The notes under the pieces were generated by a model. That model made no database searches, had not been told where the DNA came from, and saw only the letters and a program-made list of their open reading frames with translations. 64,000 bases of DNA from the NCBI RefSeq assembly GCF_024346875.1, contig NZ_AP024872.1, positions 186,001 to 250,000 of the forward strand, read 5' to 3'. Origin of the DNA: Vibrio gallicus (GTDB taxonomy: Bacteria > Pseudomonadota > Gammaproteobacteria > Enterobacterales > Vibrionaceae). Shown piece by piece: positions 55,063 through 64,000 of the stretch. The first letter of the stretch is position 1; every line of letters starts with the position of its first letter. A program made the position numbers and the translations under genes.

Positions 55063-57468
55063 ATGTCTATGTCCTGCATAAGCTTAGATGGTACTTGGCA
55101 ACTGCTCTCACCTCAGCACCCGGAGCTGAAAGTTCCAATTGTTATGCCCGGAGATAATCACTGGGCACTGTATCAAGCCAAGCTTATACCTGATCCTTAT
55201 TACGCAACCAATGAGTCACAAGTACAGTGGGTTGGTGAGAGTGACTGGTATATCGAACGCCAATTTCTGATAAGCGATACCGATCTAGCCCATGAGGTAT
55301 TGCAACTCACATTGAGCCGGGTAGATACCTTTGCCCAGATATGGGTTAACCAGCGATTGGTGCTTAATTGCGGCAATATGTTTCGTCAGTATCAAGTGGA
55401 TATTAAGCCGTATCTGCGCCAAGGGAATAACCATATTCAGATCCGGTTTTCACGCGCAGATGTAGTGGGGCAACAATTGGCCACGCAGCAGCCGTTTTAT
55501 ATTCCATGGGCGAAGGGCAATAATCAAATTCCGTATATGAACCTAGTGCGCAAAGTGCAGTGTCATTCGGGTTGGGATTGGGGCATTTGCCTGATGGTTA
55601 GCGGTATCTATGACAGCATAAAGATAGAGCCTATTTCGCAATCTCATTTAGGGCAAATTAGAACCTCTCAACAGTGGCAAGATGATGGTTCGGTGTTATT
55701 TTGTGTTGAAGTAGAGTATCGCTGCCAGCACCCCTGCCAGCTACAGGTCGCTTTTGATCAACACAATAAAGTGCAGCAGGTTTCGAGTTCGGGAAATGGG
55801 CATTTTAGTTTTCAGATTGAAGCGCCAAAGCTGTGGTGGCCGGTTGGGTATGGCGCAGCCTATCTATACGATCTTACTATCACCTTGGGTAACAATCAGC
55901 TATCAAAGCGCATTGGATTGAGACAATTGCAGCTCAATACAAAGGCAGATGCGCTGGGCTCGGCGATGGAGTTTCAGATAAATGGTTTTCCTATCTCTGC
56001 CAAAGGTGCCAATTGGATACCGGTAGATGCTATGCCATCACTTGCCACCTCGACACGATATCGCGCTTTATTACAGAGTGCGGTCGATGCCAATATGAAT
56101 ATGATTCGGGTGTGGGGAGGTGGGCAGTATGAGTGCGATGAGTTTTATCAGCTGTGTGATGAGCTTGGGATCATGGTGTGGCAAGATATGATGTTTGCAT
56201 GCGCACTGTATCCATCTAATCCAGGGTTCGTCGATGAGGTTGAACATGAGCTGCGCTATCAAATTCGTCGCTTGCGAGATCATGCCTGTGTTGCATTATG
56301 GTGTGGTGACAATGAGGTGATTGGCGCGCTGAATTGGTATGACGAATCTAAGGCCAACCGTGACAGATATGTGGTTAACTATGACCGTTTGAGCCGCACC
56401 CTTGCTCAGATTGTGATGCAAGAAGATCCTAGCCGGGTGTTTTGGCCAAGCTCACCGTGTAACGGTGATTTAGATTATGGGGATGCCTGGCACGATGATA
56501 GCAAGGGTGACATGCACTTTTGGGATGTATGGCATTCGAATGCCTCATTTGATGCGTATCTAGGTATCAAACCGCGATTTTGTTCGGAGTTTGGTTTTCA
56601 GTCATGGCCTTCATTTGCTGAGATAAAGCGCTTTGTTCCTGAGCAAGACTGGAATATTACCTCGCCAACCTTTGAATCTCACCAGAAAAACAGCCGTGGC
56701 AATAGCATTATTACCGAGATGTTCACCCGCTACTTTCGCTTTCCTAACGGCTTTGAACAGATGCTGTATCTGAGTCAAGTTCAGCAAGCAATAGCCATTA
56801 AAACCGGTTGTGAATACTGGCGGGCGATGAGCCCTGTATGTCGCGGGCTTCTCTATTGGCAACTTAATGATAATTGGCCGGTAAGTTCGTGGTCGAGTCT
56901 CGAATACAGTGGTCGTTGGAAGCAGCTCCATTATCACGCTAAGCGATTCTTCAGTCCTACTTATGGGGCATTTTTAGATACAGAGAATAGCCTGAAAGTG
57001 CAGCTTATTAATGACAGTCGAAATACGGGTGTAGTGACAGGCGTTGCCACGTATTTTGACTACCATGGTGAGGAGTTAAATGGCTGGGAGTTTGCCATTG
57101 AGGTGGATGCCGATAGTAACAACTGTGCACTAGATATAGATAAACGCAGCCTTACGCATATTGGCTTTATACATTTACAGGTGCAGGCATTTGGACAACG
57201 CATTGAAAATACTTGGTTCGCATCGACGAAGTTTAAACAGCTTCCAATACAGGATACCCAGCTTAAGTGGCAGATAGTGAATAATCAGATTGTTATAACC
57301 GCAGACAAACCGGCATTTTTTGTGCATTTAGAATGTGATGGTAATGGGCGCTTTAGTGACTCGAGTTTTACTTTGATAGGGAAGAAAACCGTTTCCTATA
57401 GTGGAGAGTTAGAGGAGTTAGCCAGCCTTAGGATCTATCACTTGGCGGCAAGTTATGTCGCACAGTAG
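55063..57468 (+). CDS. GH2 beta-mannosidase
   Basis: An 801-aa glycoside hydrolase of family 2, mannosidase branch. The N-terminal sugar-binding and Ig-like domains (SLDGTWQLLSPQHPELKVPI, KVQCHSGWDWG) precede a TIM barrel. The acid/base is Glu418 in WCGDNEV and the nucleophile is Glu509 in CSEFGFQSWPS. MNMIRVWGGGQYE and YWQLNDNWP are family landmarks. There is no signal peptide, so it would trim beta-1,4-mannosides that have entered the cytoplasm. No mannan transporter or mannanase gene is adjacent. Confidence 0.9.
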   Translation: MSMSCISLDGTWQLLSPQHPELKVPIVMPGDNHWALYQAKLIPDPYYATNESQVQWVGESDWYIERQFLISDTDLAHEVLQLTLSRVDTFAQIWVNQRLVLNCGNMFRQYQVDIKPYLRQGNNHIQIRFSRADVVGQQLATQQPFYIPWAKGNNQIPYMNLVRKVQCHSGWDWGICLMVSGIYDSIKIEPISQSHLGQIRTSQQWQDDGSVLFCVEVEYRCQHPCQLQVAFDQHNKVQQVSSSGNGHFSFQIEAPKLWWPVGYGAAYLYDLTITLGNNQLSKRIGLRQLQLNTKADALGSAMEFQINGFPISAKGANWIPVDAMPSLATSTRYRALLQSAVDANMNMIRVWGGGQYECDEFYQLCDELGIMVWQDMMFACALYPSNPGFVDEVEHELRYQIRRLRDHACVALWCGDNEVIGALNWYDESKANRDRYVVNYDRLSRTLAQIVMQEDPSRVFWPSSPCNGDLDYGDAWHDDSKGDMHFWDVWHSNASFDAYLGIKPRFCSEFGFQSWPSFAEIKRFVPEQDWNITSPTFESHQKNSRGNSIITEMFTRYFRFPNGFEQMLYLSQVQQAIAIKTGCEYWRAMSPVCRGLLYWQLNDNWPVSSWSSLEYSGRWKQLHYHAKRFFSPTYGAFLDTENSLKVQLINDSRNTGVVTGVATYFDYHGEELNGWEFAIEVDADSNNCALDIDKRSLTHIGFIHLQVQAFGQRIENTWFASTKFKQLPIQDTQLKWQIVNNQIVITADKPAFFVHLECDGNGRFSDSSFTLIGKKTVSYSGELEELASLRIYHLAASYVAQ

Positions 57469-57484
57469 CTGTCATTAATGAAGA

Positions 57485-57514
57485 TGGGGAAGGCTTATTT
57501 TTATACCTTCCCCA
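57485..57514. terminator. Terminator between beta-mannosidase and CBM48 gene
   Basis: The inverted repeat TGGGGAAGG...CCTTCCCCA around an AT-rich loop, between converging genes. It probably serves both. Confidence 0.7.
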
Positions 57515-57539
57515 TTATGTGTTGCTATAGCTGCGGATA

Positions 57540-57839
57540 CTAGGCGTTGCTGGTAGATAGCACGCTATTGTCACTACCCAAGCTATTTGGAGCATAACCA
57601 TCAGCTTTAGGGTCGTTTTCCCACACTTCACCGTTAATCAGATAACGGAATTGAAACTGTTCTTCTTTAGGGAAGCGGGTTTTAAAGTTAAATGCTTTTT
57701 TGGCTTTGCTGTATTTCATGGCAACGGGTTGCCAATCGGTAAAGTCACCTGCAATCGATATTGACTGCTCGTCACTCTTCGGCCATTCAAAGGTTACTTC
57801 AACTTCATCTTTTGTTTTGAAAAATCGTTTTTTCAGCAC
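57540..57839 (-). CDS. Stand-alone glycogen-binding (CBM48/AMPK1-type) protein
   Basis: A 99-aa single-domain protein. The core EVEVTFEWPKSDEQSISIAG followed by DFTDWQPVAMKY, and later FQFRYLINGEVWENDPKADG, is the isoamylase/AMPK glycogen-binding fold with its Trp and Lys sugar contacts. It has no catalytic domain. It could bind glycogen or starch, possibly as a regulator or scaffold. It lies beside the mannosidase but is transcribed toward it, so no functional link is implied. Confidence 0.83.
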   Translation of the reverse strand: MLKKRFFKTKDEVEVTFEWPKSDEQSISIAGDFTDWQPVAMKYSKAKKAFNFKTRFPKEEQFQFRYLINGEVWENDPKADGYAPNSLGSDNSVLSTSNA

Positions 57840-58012
57840 AGTGGTATTTCCTTATAGTGTAATCGTGATTCTGTTCTAATTTTCAGCGATTAAAATCTAC
57901 ACTGCAAGTTTTTTGTAAAAATATAACGACATTTTAATGAAATGTTGATGAGATGAAGGGCTGTTTGTGTGCTTGTGTAGCGTGATCGAGTCTAATTGGT
58001 AGTAATAATAAC

Positions 58013-58045
58013 AAAGATGCTAGCTGGGGAAGCTAGCATCTTTAT
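58013..58045. terminator. Strong terminator downstream of the 75-aa gene
   Basis: The perfect 12-bp inverted repeat AAAGATGCTAGC / GCTAGCATCTTT has a 7-nt loop and T/A flanks. It lies 34 bp beyond the stop of the minus-strand gene at 58079. Confidence 0.88.
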
Positions 58046-58078
58046 TGTATTTTTGTATCTATGAGCGGCTAGTAACAG

Positions 58079-58306
58079 TTATTCATGCTCTGCTCTGCAG
58101 AAATAAGACGCTCGCCATATAAGATTACAAGAGTGTTGCATGGTATCGAGTAATTCTTTCCCTGACATTTGAGGGATGGCAAGTAACACCTTAGGGCCTA
58201 TCTCTGAATCGCTAGCTTGATAAGCTCGAACATGGGTAAATGTTGTGTGCTCATTTCCTTTTAACATCGTACGACTTAAGCAGATGCCAAATGAGTCTTT
58301 ATTCAT
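58079..58306 (-). CDS. Small protein of unknown function (75 aa)
   Basis: A 75-aa soluble protein (MNKDSFGICLSRTMLKGNEH ...) with several cysteines (ICLS, HSCNLI, YFCRAE). It has a strong GGAGG ribosome site 7 bp before the ATG and a clear terminator downstream, so it is a genuine gene. It is transcribed away from the giant adhesin. I recognise no domain. The cysteine content might indicate metal binding. Confidence 0.7.
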   Translation of the reverse strand: MNKDSFGICLSRTMLKGNEHTTFTHVRAYQASDSEIGPKVLLAIPQMSGKELLDTMQHSCNLIWRASYFCRAEHE

Positions 58307-58645
58307 GTCTAATCCTCCAATTGAATAGACGGAATAATTATCTCATAACCCTTTAGTAGTAGGGGATAATTGTGGTTATTTTATGAGCTAGATCATACAA
58401 TCAAAGCCGTTTATTGGCTGTATTACGTTCATTTTGGGTCGTTTTTGATATTTGCACGTATTGATATATAGATATTTATTATCTGATTTTAGTTAAGTAT
58501 TCATGTTGTGATTCTAATTATGCTAGACATGATTGAATAACGATTTTTGTTATTTTTGTTTTAATATTAAGTTGGTAATATGTGATTAACGTTGTTGATG
58601 TAATGAGTTGTACTGCGCCCACATTTGGGCGTAGAGAAAAGGATT
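58307..58645. other. Promoter region of the large adhesin
   Basis: A 339-bp AT-rich divergent intergenic region. It must contain the adhesin promoter. An AAAGGA ribosome site lies 3-8 bp before the adhesin ATG. I saw no specific operator, although VpsT-like or other biofilm regulators would be plausible. Confidence 0.45.
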
Positions 58646-61600
58646 ATGGCTATGGAAGAGCGTATATTATCGGCTACAGCGCAAGTTGTAGAGGTCTCGG
58701 GTAGTGCGGTTGTTGTTAGTGCCAGTCAGGGTGCGAGAGGGATTGAGAGAGGAGAAACATTAACCCCGCAATCTGTACTTTTACTGGGCGATGATGCCGA
58801 TGTTTTAGTTCGCACGGCTGATGGAATATTGCATCTCTCGCAAAATTGTGTCGCTTGTTTGTCGGTGTTTGATGATAGTAAAACCGCAATTGCATCGACA
58901 ACTATTGGAGGGGAGTTTGGTCTACAATTAAGTCCCACTGAGCCAGCGTATACTGAACAAGATATAGCGGTTATTCAAAAGCTGATCAGTGAGGGGCAAG
59001 ACCTCAGACAAGCCCTTGAGACCGACGCGCTAGTGCGTGAAACCGATGCTGAGAACTCGGCGAATGGTGGGTTTGTCAGCGTTGCTTTTAATTATCCGCA
59101 GGTGCTAGCCAGTACCGATTTTGAAACCGATGATTCATTGTTACCATTCGAATTAGTTGAAGATGATGGGCTGACCATATCTTTTGCCGAAGGAGGTGGG
59201 AGTATCACCACCGGTTTAGTTGAAGGCTCTCTTTCGCAAAACTCATACCCTCAAACAACGGTCGGTTCTGTTTTTATTGAGCAAGCTACCTTCGAGCTTG
59301 ATGCCGAGACATTTGTAGTGGCTCCGCTCGATATCGATCAAGTGCTTGCTGAGCTGAATGCACATATTACCTCTGCAGGTGAAGCGGTTATTTTTGTCTA
59401 TGATCAGGCAGCCAACGCGATTGTCGGTACCGTATCTAATGATGAAGTACTTTCAATCACGATTACCACTAATCAGTTGGATACTGGTATAGATTTAGTG
59501 GTAACAACCGCTATCTCTTCCCCAATTGACCACATCGATTTCAACGGACAGTATGTCGCTATTAATGATGACAAGCTGAACATAAACTTTGATATTACTG
59601 GGCAAGATTCAAGTGGATTTGACCTAGTTGAACCGATTTCATTTAGTACCACTATCGCCGATGGCATTAACCCTGTATTTGGTTCCGTCTCTGCAACGGG
59701 AACCACCACCCTAAATGAGGGCGATGGGATAAGTACCAATAGGCCAGCTGATGGTGATACCGGATTATCTTTAGGCAGTGATAGCGCTGAATTTTTTACC
59801 ATTGATACCGCTATTCTTTCCGATCCAAGCTGGTTAGCCCTGACGTCCAATGGTATGCAAACGAGCCTAAGTTTGAGCTCGGATTCTCAAGTTGATGTTG
59901 ATGCAAATCCAATCCTTGATAAGGTCATTGTCACCCTAGCCGATGCACCGAATATTGTGGTGCTTGAGATCGTGGTAAAAGTGGATGGCACCTATATTGC
60001 GACCTTGATGCAACCACTAGATCAAGGGGCTGATAACCTTACTCAGTTGCAGATTCCGGTCAAGGTCGTGGATTATGATGGTGACTTAACCCCGTCTGTG
60101 ATTCAGGTGGTCATAGAAGATGGTCAGGATCCAACGGGTGAATCGAGCCTACTTGATTATATAGAGACTGTGGGGGAGCAAAGTCAAACTCGTCATATAG
60201 AATTTACAAAGGGCAGTGATAACCTAGATGATATCTCGTTTGAAGTAAGCGTCGTCGATGACCCTGCTTGGACAAGTATACAAAGTAACGGTGTAGCAAC
60301 CGAAGTTTTGCTGTCTGATGACGCTAAGACTCTCACCGTTCAAACCTTGAGTGGTGAGCTTGTTCTTAAGGTGGTGATCGATAACAGTGGTGATTACACC
60401 CTGACTCAATATCGCGCTATCGAGCAAGACAATGACATATTGCGGCTCACTATTCCGACCACGGCAACCGATACCGATGGTGACTCGGTTACCGAAAATA
60501 TTAATCTGGTTATTCGAGATAATATCAGCCCACAAGGCGAGCCAAGTGAGGTTGATTACATTGAAACGGGCACACAAGGGCAGACCATTAACGGTCAAAT
60601 TGACTTTACTGTGTTTAGTGATGCGATTGATGTGGTGCAGTTTGCCTCGTCAATGGAGGTTGACCCCTCATGGACTGAGCTTACCTCGAACGGTTCACCG
60701 CTAACCGTGTCTTTATTGGCAAATAACACCATTTTAAGTTTATCTACTGTTGAGAGCCCCAATGATGTTGTGATGTCGATTTCGATTAACCGCGATGGCT
60801 CTTACACCCTAGTGCAAAACGCGGCTCTAGACCATCCAATCGACAACCTTTTACAATTGCCAATCACAGTAATTGCCACTGATTTTGATGGTGATAGCGC
60901 CAACGCTCAAATTACGATTAAGGTCAGCGATGGCATCAATCCTAGTGCGCAAAATTCGAGTATTACCTATACCGAACTCGATGATGCGGTGCGCAGTGCA
61001 GTAGGTACGGTACAAATAAATAAAGGCTCAGATGACATCGCGAGTGTGGTGTTTTCTCCAGTAATCGCTGATGATTCTAACTGGTTAGATATTACCTCAA
61101 ATGGCGTTGCAACTGAGCTGAGAATTGAAGACAACGTCGTTACTTTATATTACCAAGTGCCGGACTCTATTCCAGTACAAGAAGTTGTGGTTCTAAGGGC
61201 GACAATTGGACTCGATGGCCGCTATGTTATTGAGCAATTTGACTCTATCGATCAAGATGATGATTCATTAGATATAGTGCTGACATTACCTGTAGTCGTC
61301 ACAGATAGCGATGATGATGTAGCCACCGCGCAAATCACCTTAACCATACTTGATGGGGCGAACCCAAGTGCTGGAGATGCACTGGTCGAGTTTGAAGAAA
61401 AGGCCACCGAGCAAACCTTTATTGATCAGTTTGAGATAGAAGCTGGAGTGGATGCCATCCAAAGTATTGTGTTCAATGAGGCAGTACTAACCAATGATAA
61501 TTGGACTGGATTGTTAACTAATGACAGCGCGGTGCAGTTGTCTCTTAGCTCAGACGGAACCTTACTCACGGTCGCTTTAGGTGACGACCTTTCCAGTGTG

Positions 61601-64000
61601 GTTCTGGAAGTTGAACTTTTAGATGTGGAAGGCAACTTTAGAGTCACTCAATTTCAGGCGTTGGATCATTCACAACTTGAGCAGATCTTACTTACCCTAC
61701 AAGTTGATTTAACCGATACCGACGGCGATGTTATCTCGACAGAGATCGGAATCAATATCAGCGATGGCGATGATCCTAGCTTACAGCAAAGTACGGCGCC
61801 TGATATCAATGAAACCGGAGCCGAAGTTTCTGTTACAGGCTCGGTTGCGGTGGTGATGGGGAGCGACAACGTTGATAGCGTGGTGTTTGATGAAACAACG
61901 CTGGTGGCGGACGACACGTGGACAGAACTGCTGAGTAATAACCGCGCTACTGAGGTGTCAGTCACCGGTAATGTGCTGGTGGTTTATATTTCCCCAGACC
62001 CAAACAATATTGTGCTTCAAGCGCAGATAAACGCAGACGGCAGTTATACGGTTACTCAGTTTCAGGCGTTAGAACATAATAGCAGTGACAGCCTAAGTTT
62101 AACCTTACCCATTGTGGTGACTGATACCGATAATGACGTTGCCCGAGATACCATCACTGTCAATATTATTGATGGAACTGACCCAGTAATTAGTAACAGT
62201 TCAGTGACGTTATCTGACGATACCACCGAAAATCTGGCCTCCGAAATGGGATCGGTCGATCTGGTGGTGGGCAGTGATGTGGTGGAGTCGATTAATATTG
62301 ATCTTAGCGATCAACAAACCGCGCAATGGGATGCAGTGACCAGCAATGGTCAATCGACCACTCTCACGGTTGTCGGTGGCAGCTTAGTGCTGACATTAGA
62401 TGATGATAGTGAGGTATTACGATTTGATATCGGCCTTGATGGCCACTATGTTATCACTCAGTTCTTGCCCTTAGACCAACCCCTAGATAATCAAAGTCTG
62501 TTGTCCGCTACCGTTATTGCAACCGATGCCGATGGAGACACAGATACTGCGCTGATTGATATCACTATTCAAGATGGAGTCGATCCAAGTAGTGCTGACA
62601 GTACAGTGTTAGCTATAGATGAGAATGACATATCATCACTGGAAACAGGTGATATCGCACTTATTGCAGGCGTGGATGCGATAGCTAGCGTCCGATTTAA
62701 TGCCAGTGTACTGAGTGATGCAGATTGGTTGGGCTTGCTTTCAGATAACCGAGCGACGCAGCTTAACCTTTCACAGGATGGCTCAGTACTAACGGTACAC
62801 ATTGTCGATAATGAAGACGATGTGGTGCTAAGAGCAACAGTTAATATTGATGGCAGTTACAGTATTGAGCAGTTACAGGCGATAGAGCAAGACAGCGTAA
62901 GTAATATCAATGAGTTAGATCTGATTGTAGATGCCACTGATACCGATGGTGATATTACTTCAACCAGCGTATTGGTATCCATAACCGATGGCGACGATCC
63001 GACGACAACTGCGACTAATGCAGTATTAGATGAAAATGATATTGGCACCCCAGATTACCAAGCTATTATCGGAAATATCACTCTAGTAAAGGGCAGCGAC
63101 TTGGTTGAGTCGGTAGTGATTGATAGCAGCATATTGCTCAATAGCGACTGGCTTGGCCTGACAAGTAACGGTCAGGCGGTGGAGCTTGAGTTAGATTCAA
63201 CGCTGCAAACAGGGGAAACGGACACCTTATTTGTTCGCCGCGCTGATGATAAATCTTTAGTCCTTGAGATTGTGGTAAAACTGGATGGCAGTTTTGAAAT
63301 ATCTCAACAGGCTCCGCTTGATCAGCTCTCTGGAAATAGCTTAGATCTCTCTTTACCTGTGGTTGCCAATGATTCTGACGGGGATAACAGTCACGCTGAT
63401 GTATTAATTACCGTAAATGATGGCGATGACCCTATTGGTGTTGGTGACGTTGTCACAATAAAGGAGGCCACGGAGGTGGTGTTCGGCGGTGGACAAGTAC
63501 TATTTACCCCTGGCAGTGAGGATATCGCTGATATCTCATTCGACCCGCAAGTAGTTAATGATGCCAGTTGGTTGGGGCTGATAACGAATGGCGAAGGCGT
63601 GAGCGTGGCCCTTAGTGACTCTAAAACCCTTATTGTGACTTCTGACTCTGGAAAAGAGGTCCTGAAGGTCACTATTGATAATGAAGGTAATTATCAGCTA
63701 ACCCAGTCGTTACCTATCGAACAAGATTTATCCGATGTCACTCAATTGATTTTACCGGTTATCGCCAGTGATTCAGAAGGCGATACTGGAACGGTGGATA
63801 TTGTTATCAATATCCAAGACAACCTAGCGCCAGTGGCGCAAACCAGTACCTTGCAGTACACAGAGACAGGTCAGAGCGGGCAAACAAACAGCGGCGCGAT
63901 TGTATTTGTACCGGGCTCTGATGCAGTCCAAAGTATTATTTTGGACTCTGCGGTATTAGATGACCCAGCGTGGGGCGCCTTAACCAGTAACGGGCAAGCG
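58646..64000 (+). CDS. Giant LapA-type adhesin, N-terminal part (truncated by window end)
   Basis: The frame from ATG 58646 (AAAGGA site) is open for all 1785 codons to the window edge. Residues 1-75 form a retention module (SATAQVVEVSGSAVVVSASQ, then GETLTPQSVLLLGDDADVLV) like that holding LapA in the outer membrane. A helix (IAVIQKLISEGQDLRQALET) and a GGFVSV strand follow. From about residue 380, at least 11 tandem Ig-like repeats of about 135-145 aa appear, marked by DxxWxxLxSNG near 59822, 60259, 60662, 61073 and every 400-430 bp after. Each ends near a D(T)DGD calcium-type turn. No di-alanine LapG site is visible. Type I secretion genes should lie downstream. Confidence 0.88.
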   Translation, partial: MAMEERILSATAQVVEVSGSAVVVSASQGARGIERGETLTPQSVLLLGDDADVLVRTADGILHLSQNCVACLSVFDDSKTAIASTTIGGEFGLQLSPTEPAYTEQDIAVIQKLISEGQDLRQALETDALVRETDAENSANGGFVSVAFNYPQVLASTDFETDDSLLPFELVEDDGLTISFAEGGGSITTGLVEGSLSQNSYPQTTVGSVFIEQATFELDAETFVVAPLDIDQVLAELNAHITSAGEAVIFVYDQAANAIVGTVSNDEVLSITITTNQLDTGIDLVVTTAISSPIDHIDFNGQYVAINDDKLNINFDITGQDSSGFDLVEPISFSTTIADGINPVFGSVSATGTTTLNEGDGISTNRPADGDTGLSLGSDSAEFFTIDTAILSDPSWLALTSNGMQTSLSLSSDSQVDVDANPILDKVIVTLADAPNIVVLEIVVKVDGTYIATLMQPLDQGADNLTQLQIPVKVVDYDGDLTPSVIQVVIEDGQDPTGESSLLDYIETVGEQSQTRHIEFTKGSDNLDDISFEVSVVDDPAWTSIQSNGVATEVLLSDDAKTLTVQTLSGELVLKVVIDNSGDYTLTQYRAIEQDNDILRLTIPTTATDTDGDSVTENINLVIRDNISPQGEPSEVDYIETGTQGQTINGQIDFTVFSDAIDVVQFASSMEVDPSWTELTSNGSPLTVSLLANNTILSLSTVESPNDVVMSISINRDGSYTLVQNAALDHPIDNLLQLPITVIATDFDGDSANAQITIKVSDGINPSAQNSSITYTELDDAVRSAVGTVQINKGSDDIASVVFSPVIADDSNWLDITSNGVATELRIEDNVVTLYYQVPDSIPVQEVVVLRATIGLDGRYVIEQFDSIDQDDDSLDIVLTLPVVVTDSDDDVATAQITLTILDGANPSAGDALVEFEEKATEQTFIDQFEIEAGVDAIQSIVFNEAVLTNDNWTGLLTNDSAVQLSLSSDGTLLTVALGDDLSSVVLEVELLDVEGNFRVTQFQALDHSQLEQILLTLQVDLTDTDGDVISTEIGINISDGDDPSLQQSTAPDINETGAEVSVTGSVAVVMGSDNVDSVVFDETTLVADDTWTELLSNNRATEVSVTGNVLVVYISPDPNNIVLQAQINADGSYTVTQFQALEHNSSDSLSLTLPIVVTDTDNDVARDTITVNIIDGTDPVISNSSVTLSDDTTENLASEMGSVDLVVGSDVVESINIDLSDQQTAQWDAVTSNGQSTTLTVVGGSLVLTLDDDSEVLRFDIGLDGHYVITQFLPLDQPLDNQSLLSATVIATDADGDTDTALIDITIQDGVDPSSADSTVLAIDENDISSLETGDIALIAGVDAIASVRFNASVLSDADWLGLLSDNRATQLNLSQDGSVLTVHIVDNEDDVVLRATVNIDGSYSIEQLQAIEQDSVSNINELDLIVDATDTDGDITSTSVLVSITDGDDPTTTATNAVLDENDIGTPDYQAIIGNITLVKGSDLVESVVIDSSILLNSDWLGLTSNGQAVELELDSTLQTGETDTLFVRRADDKSLVLEIVVKLDGSFEISQQAPLDQLSGNSLDLSLPVVANDSDGDNSHADVLITVNDGDDPIGVGDVVTIKEATEVVFGGGQVLFTPGSEDIADISFDPQVVNDASWLGLITNGEGVSVALSDSKTLIVTSDSGKEVLKVTIDNEGNYQLTQSLPIEQDLSDVTQLILPVIASDSEGDTGTVDIVINIQDNLAPVAQTSTLQYTETGQSGQTNSGAIVFVPGSDAVQSIILDSAVLDDPAWGALTSNGQA

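Noticed and set aside
59473-63672. Several Ser/Thr/Pro-rich minus-strand frames under the adhesin
   Set aside because: They are the antisense shadow of the acidic repeat protein (Asp/Thr/Val codons read backwards) and lack ribosome sites.

Overview
The window looks like chromosomal DNA of a Vibrionaceae gammaproteobacterium, most likely Vibrio or a close relative. The evidence is OmpU-like porins, a DUF368 (PopT-type) carrier translocase, NhaD, an Lpp ending in YTK, a ShyA-like M23 endopeptidase, a malK / malEFG cluster and a CsrB-type RNA with a VarA/UvrY box. I saw no rRNA, tRNA or prophage. The only complete insertion sequence is one IS110-family element.

Layout. 0.4-4.7 kb: porin, queE, an M15-like peptidase and a GH13 alpha-amylase. 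4.9-8.3 kb: a tightly overlapping minus-strand operon (popT, a small anchored protein, SCO1, PCuAC copper chaperone, rsgA). 9-18 kb: M20 peptidase, NhaD, a KefG/Kef pair, an MFS carrier and a YibH/YibI-like pair. 18-26 kb: EamA transporter, an unusual zinc-ribbon protein, ybgA-like/phr, an L,D-transpeptidase beside lpp, and a DEAD-box helicase. 26.5-30 kb: pstSCAB behind a fourfold PhoB box. 30.7-36.1 kb: a VpsT/CsgD-like regulator followed by a chaperone-usher pilus operon. 36.2-41.8 kb: malK divergent from malEFG. 42-46.8 kb: small unknown genes, an M23 endopeptidase, a glutaredoxin and a second porin. 47-48.3 kb: the IS110 element. 48.7-57.8 kb: DUF1415, nfsA, a csrB-like RNA, two LysR regulators, a FadL-type porin, a quinone-reductase-like MDR, a GH2 beta-mannosidase and a lone CBM48 protein. 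58.6 kb to the right edge: the first 1785 codons of a giant LapA-type adhesin.

Two themes run through the region. The first is a family of compound intergenic repeats at five places (about 4.7, 8.5-9.0, 15.8-16.5, 25.9-26.4 and 47.0/48.3-48.6 kb). They combine GC-rich palindromes (core ATCCCCGC...GCGGGGAT) with arrays of degenerate 8-bp words. They adjoin gene 3' ends, and at one gene they supply the last codons. The IS110 element sits inside one copy. Its 5' non-coding region folds into what looks like a bridge RNA, and the guide segments match the repeat (target) and the element's own joined ends (donor) in the expected order and orientation. This is the most interesting signal in the window.

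The second theme is surface lifestyle control. A candidate c-di-GMP-responsive regulator sits beside pilus genes, a CsrB-type RNA carries 11 GGA motifs and a perfect GacA-type upstream box, and a LapA-type adhesin lacks the usual di-alanine cleavage site. Carbohydrate use (amylase, maltodextrin uptake, beta-mannosidase) and phosphate uptake make up most of the metabolic content.
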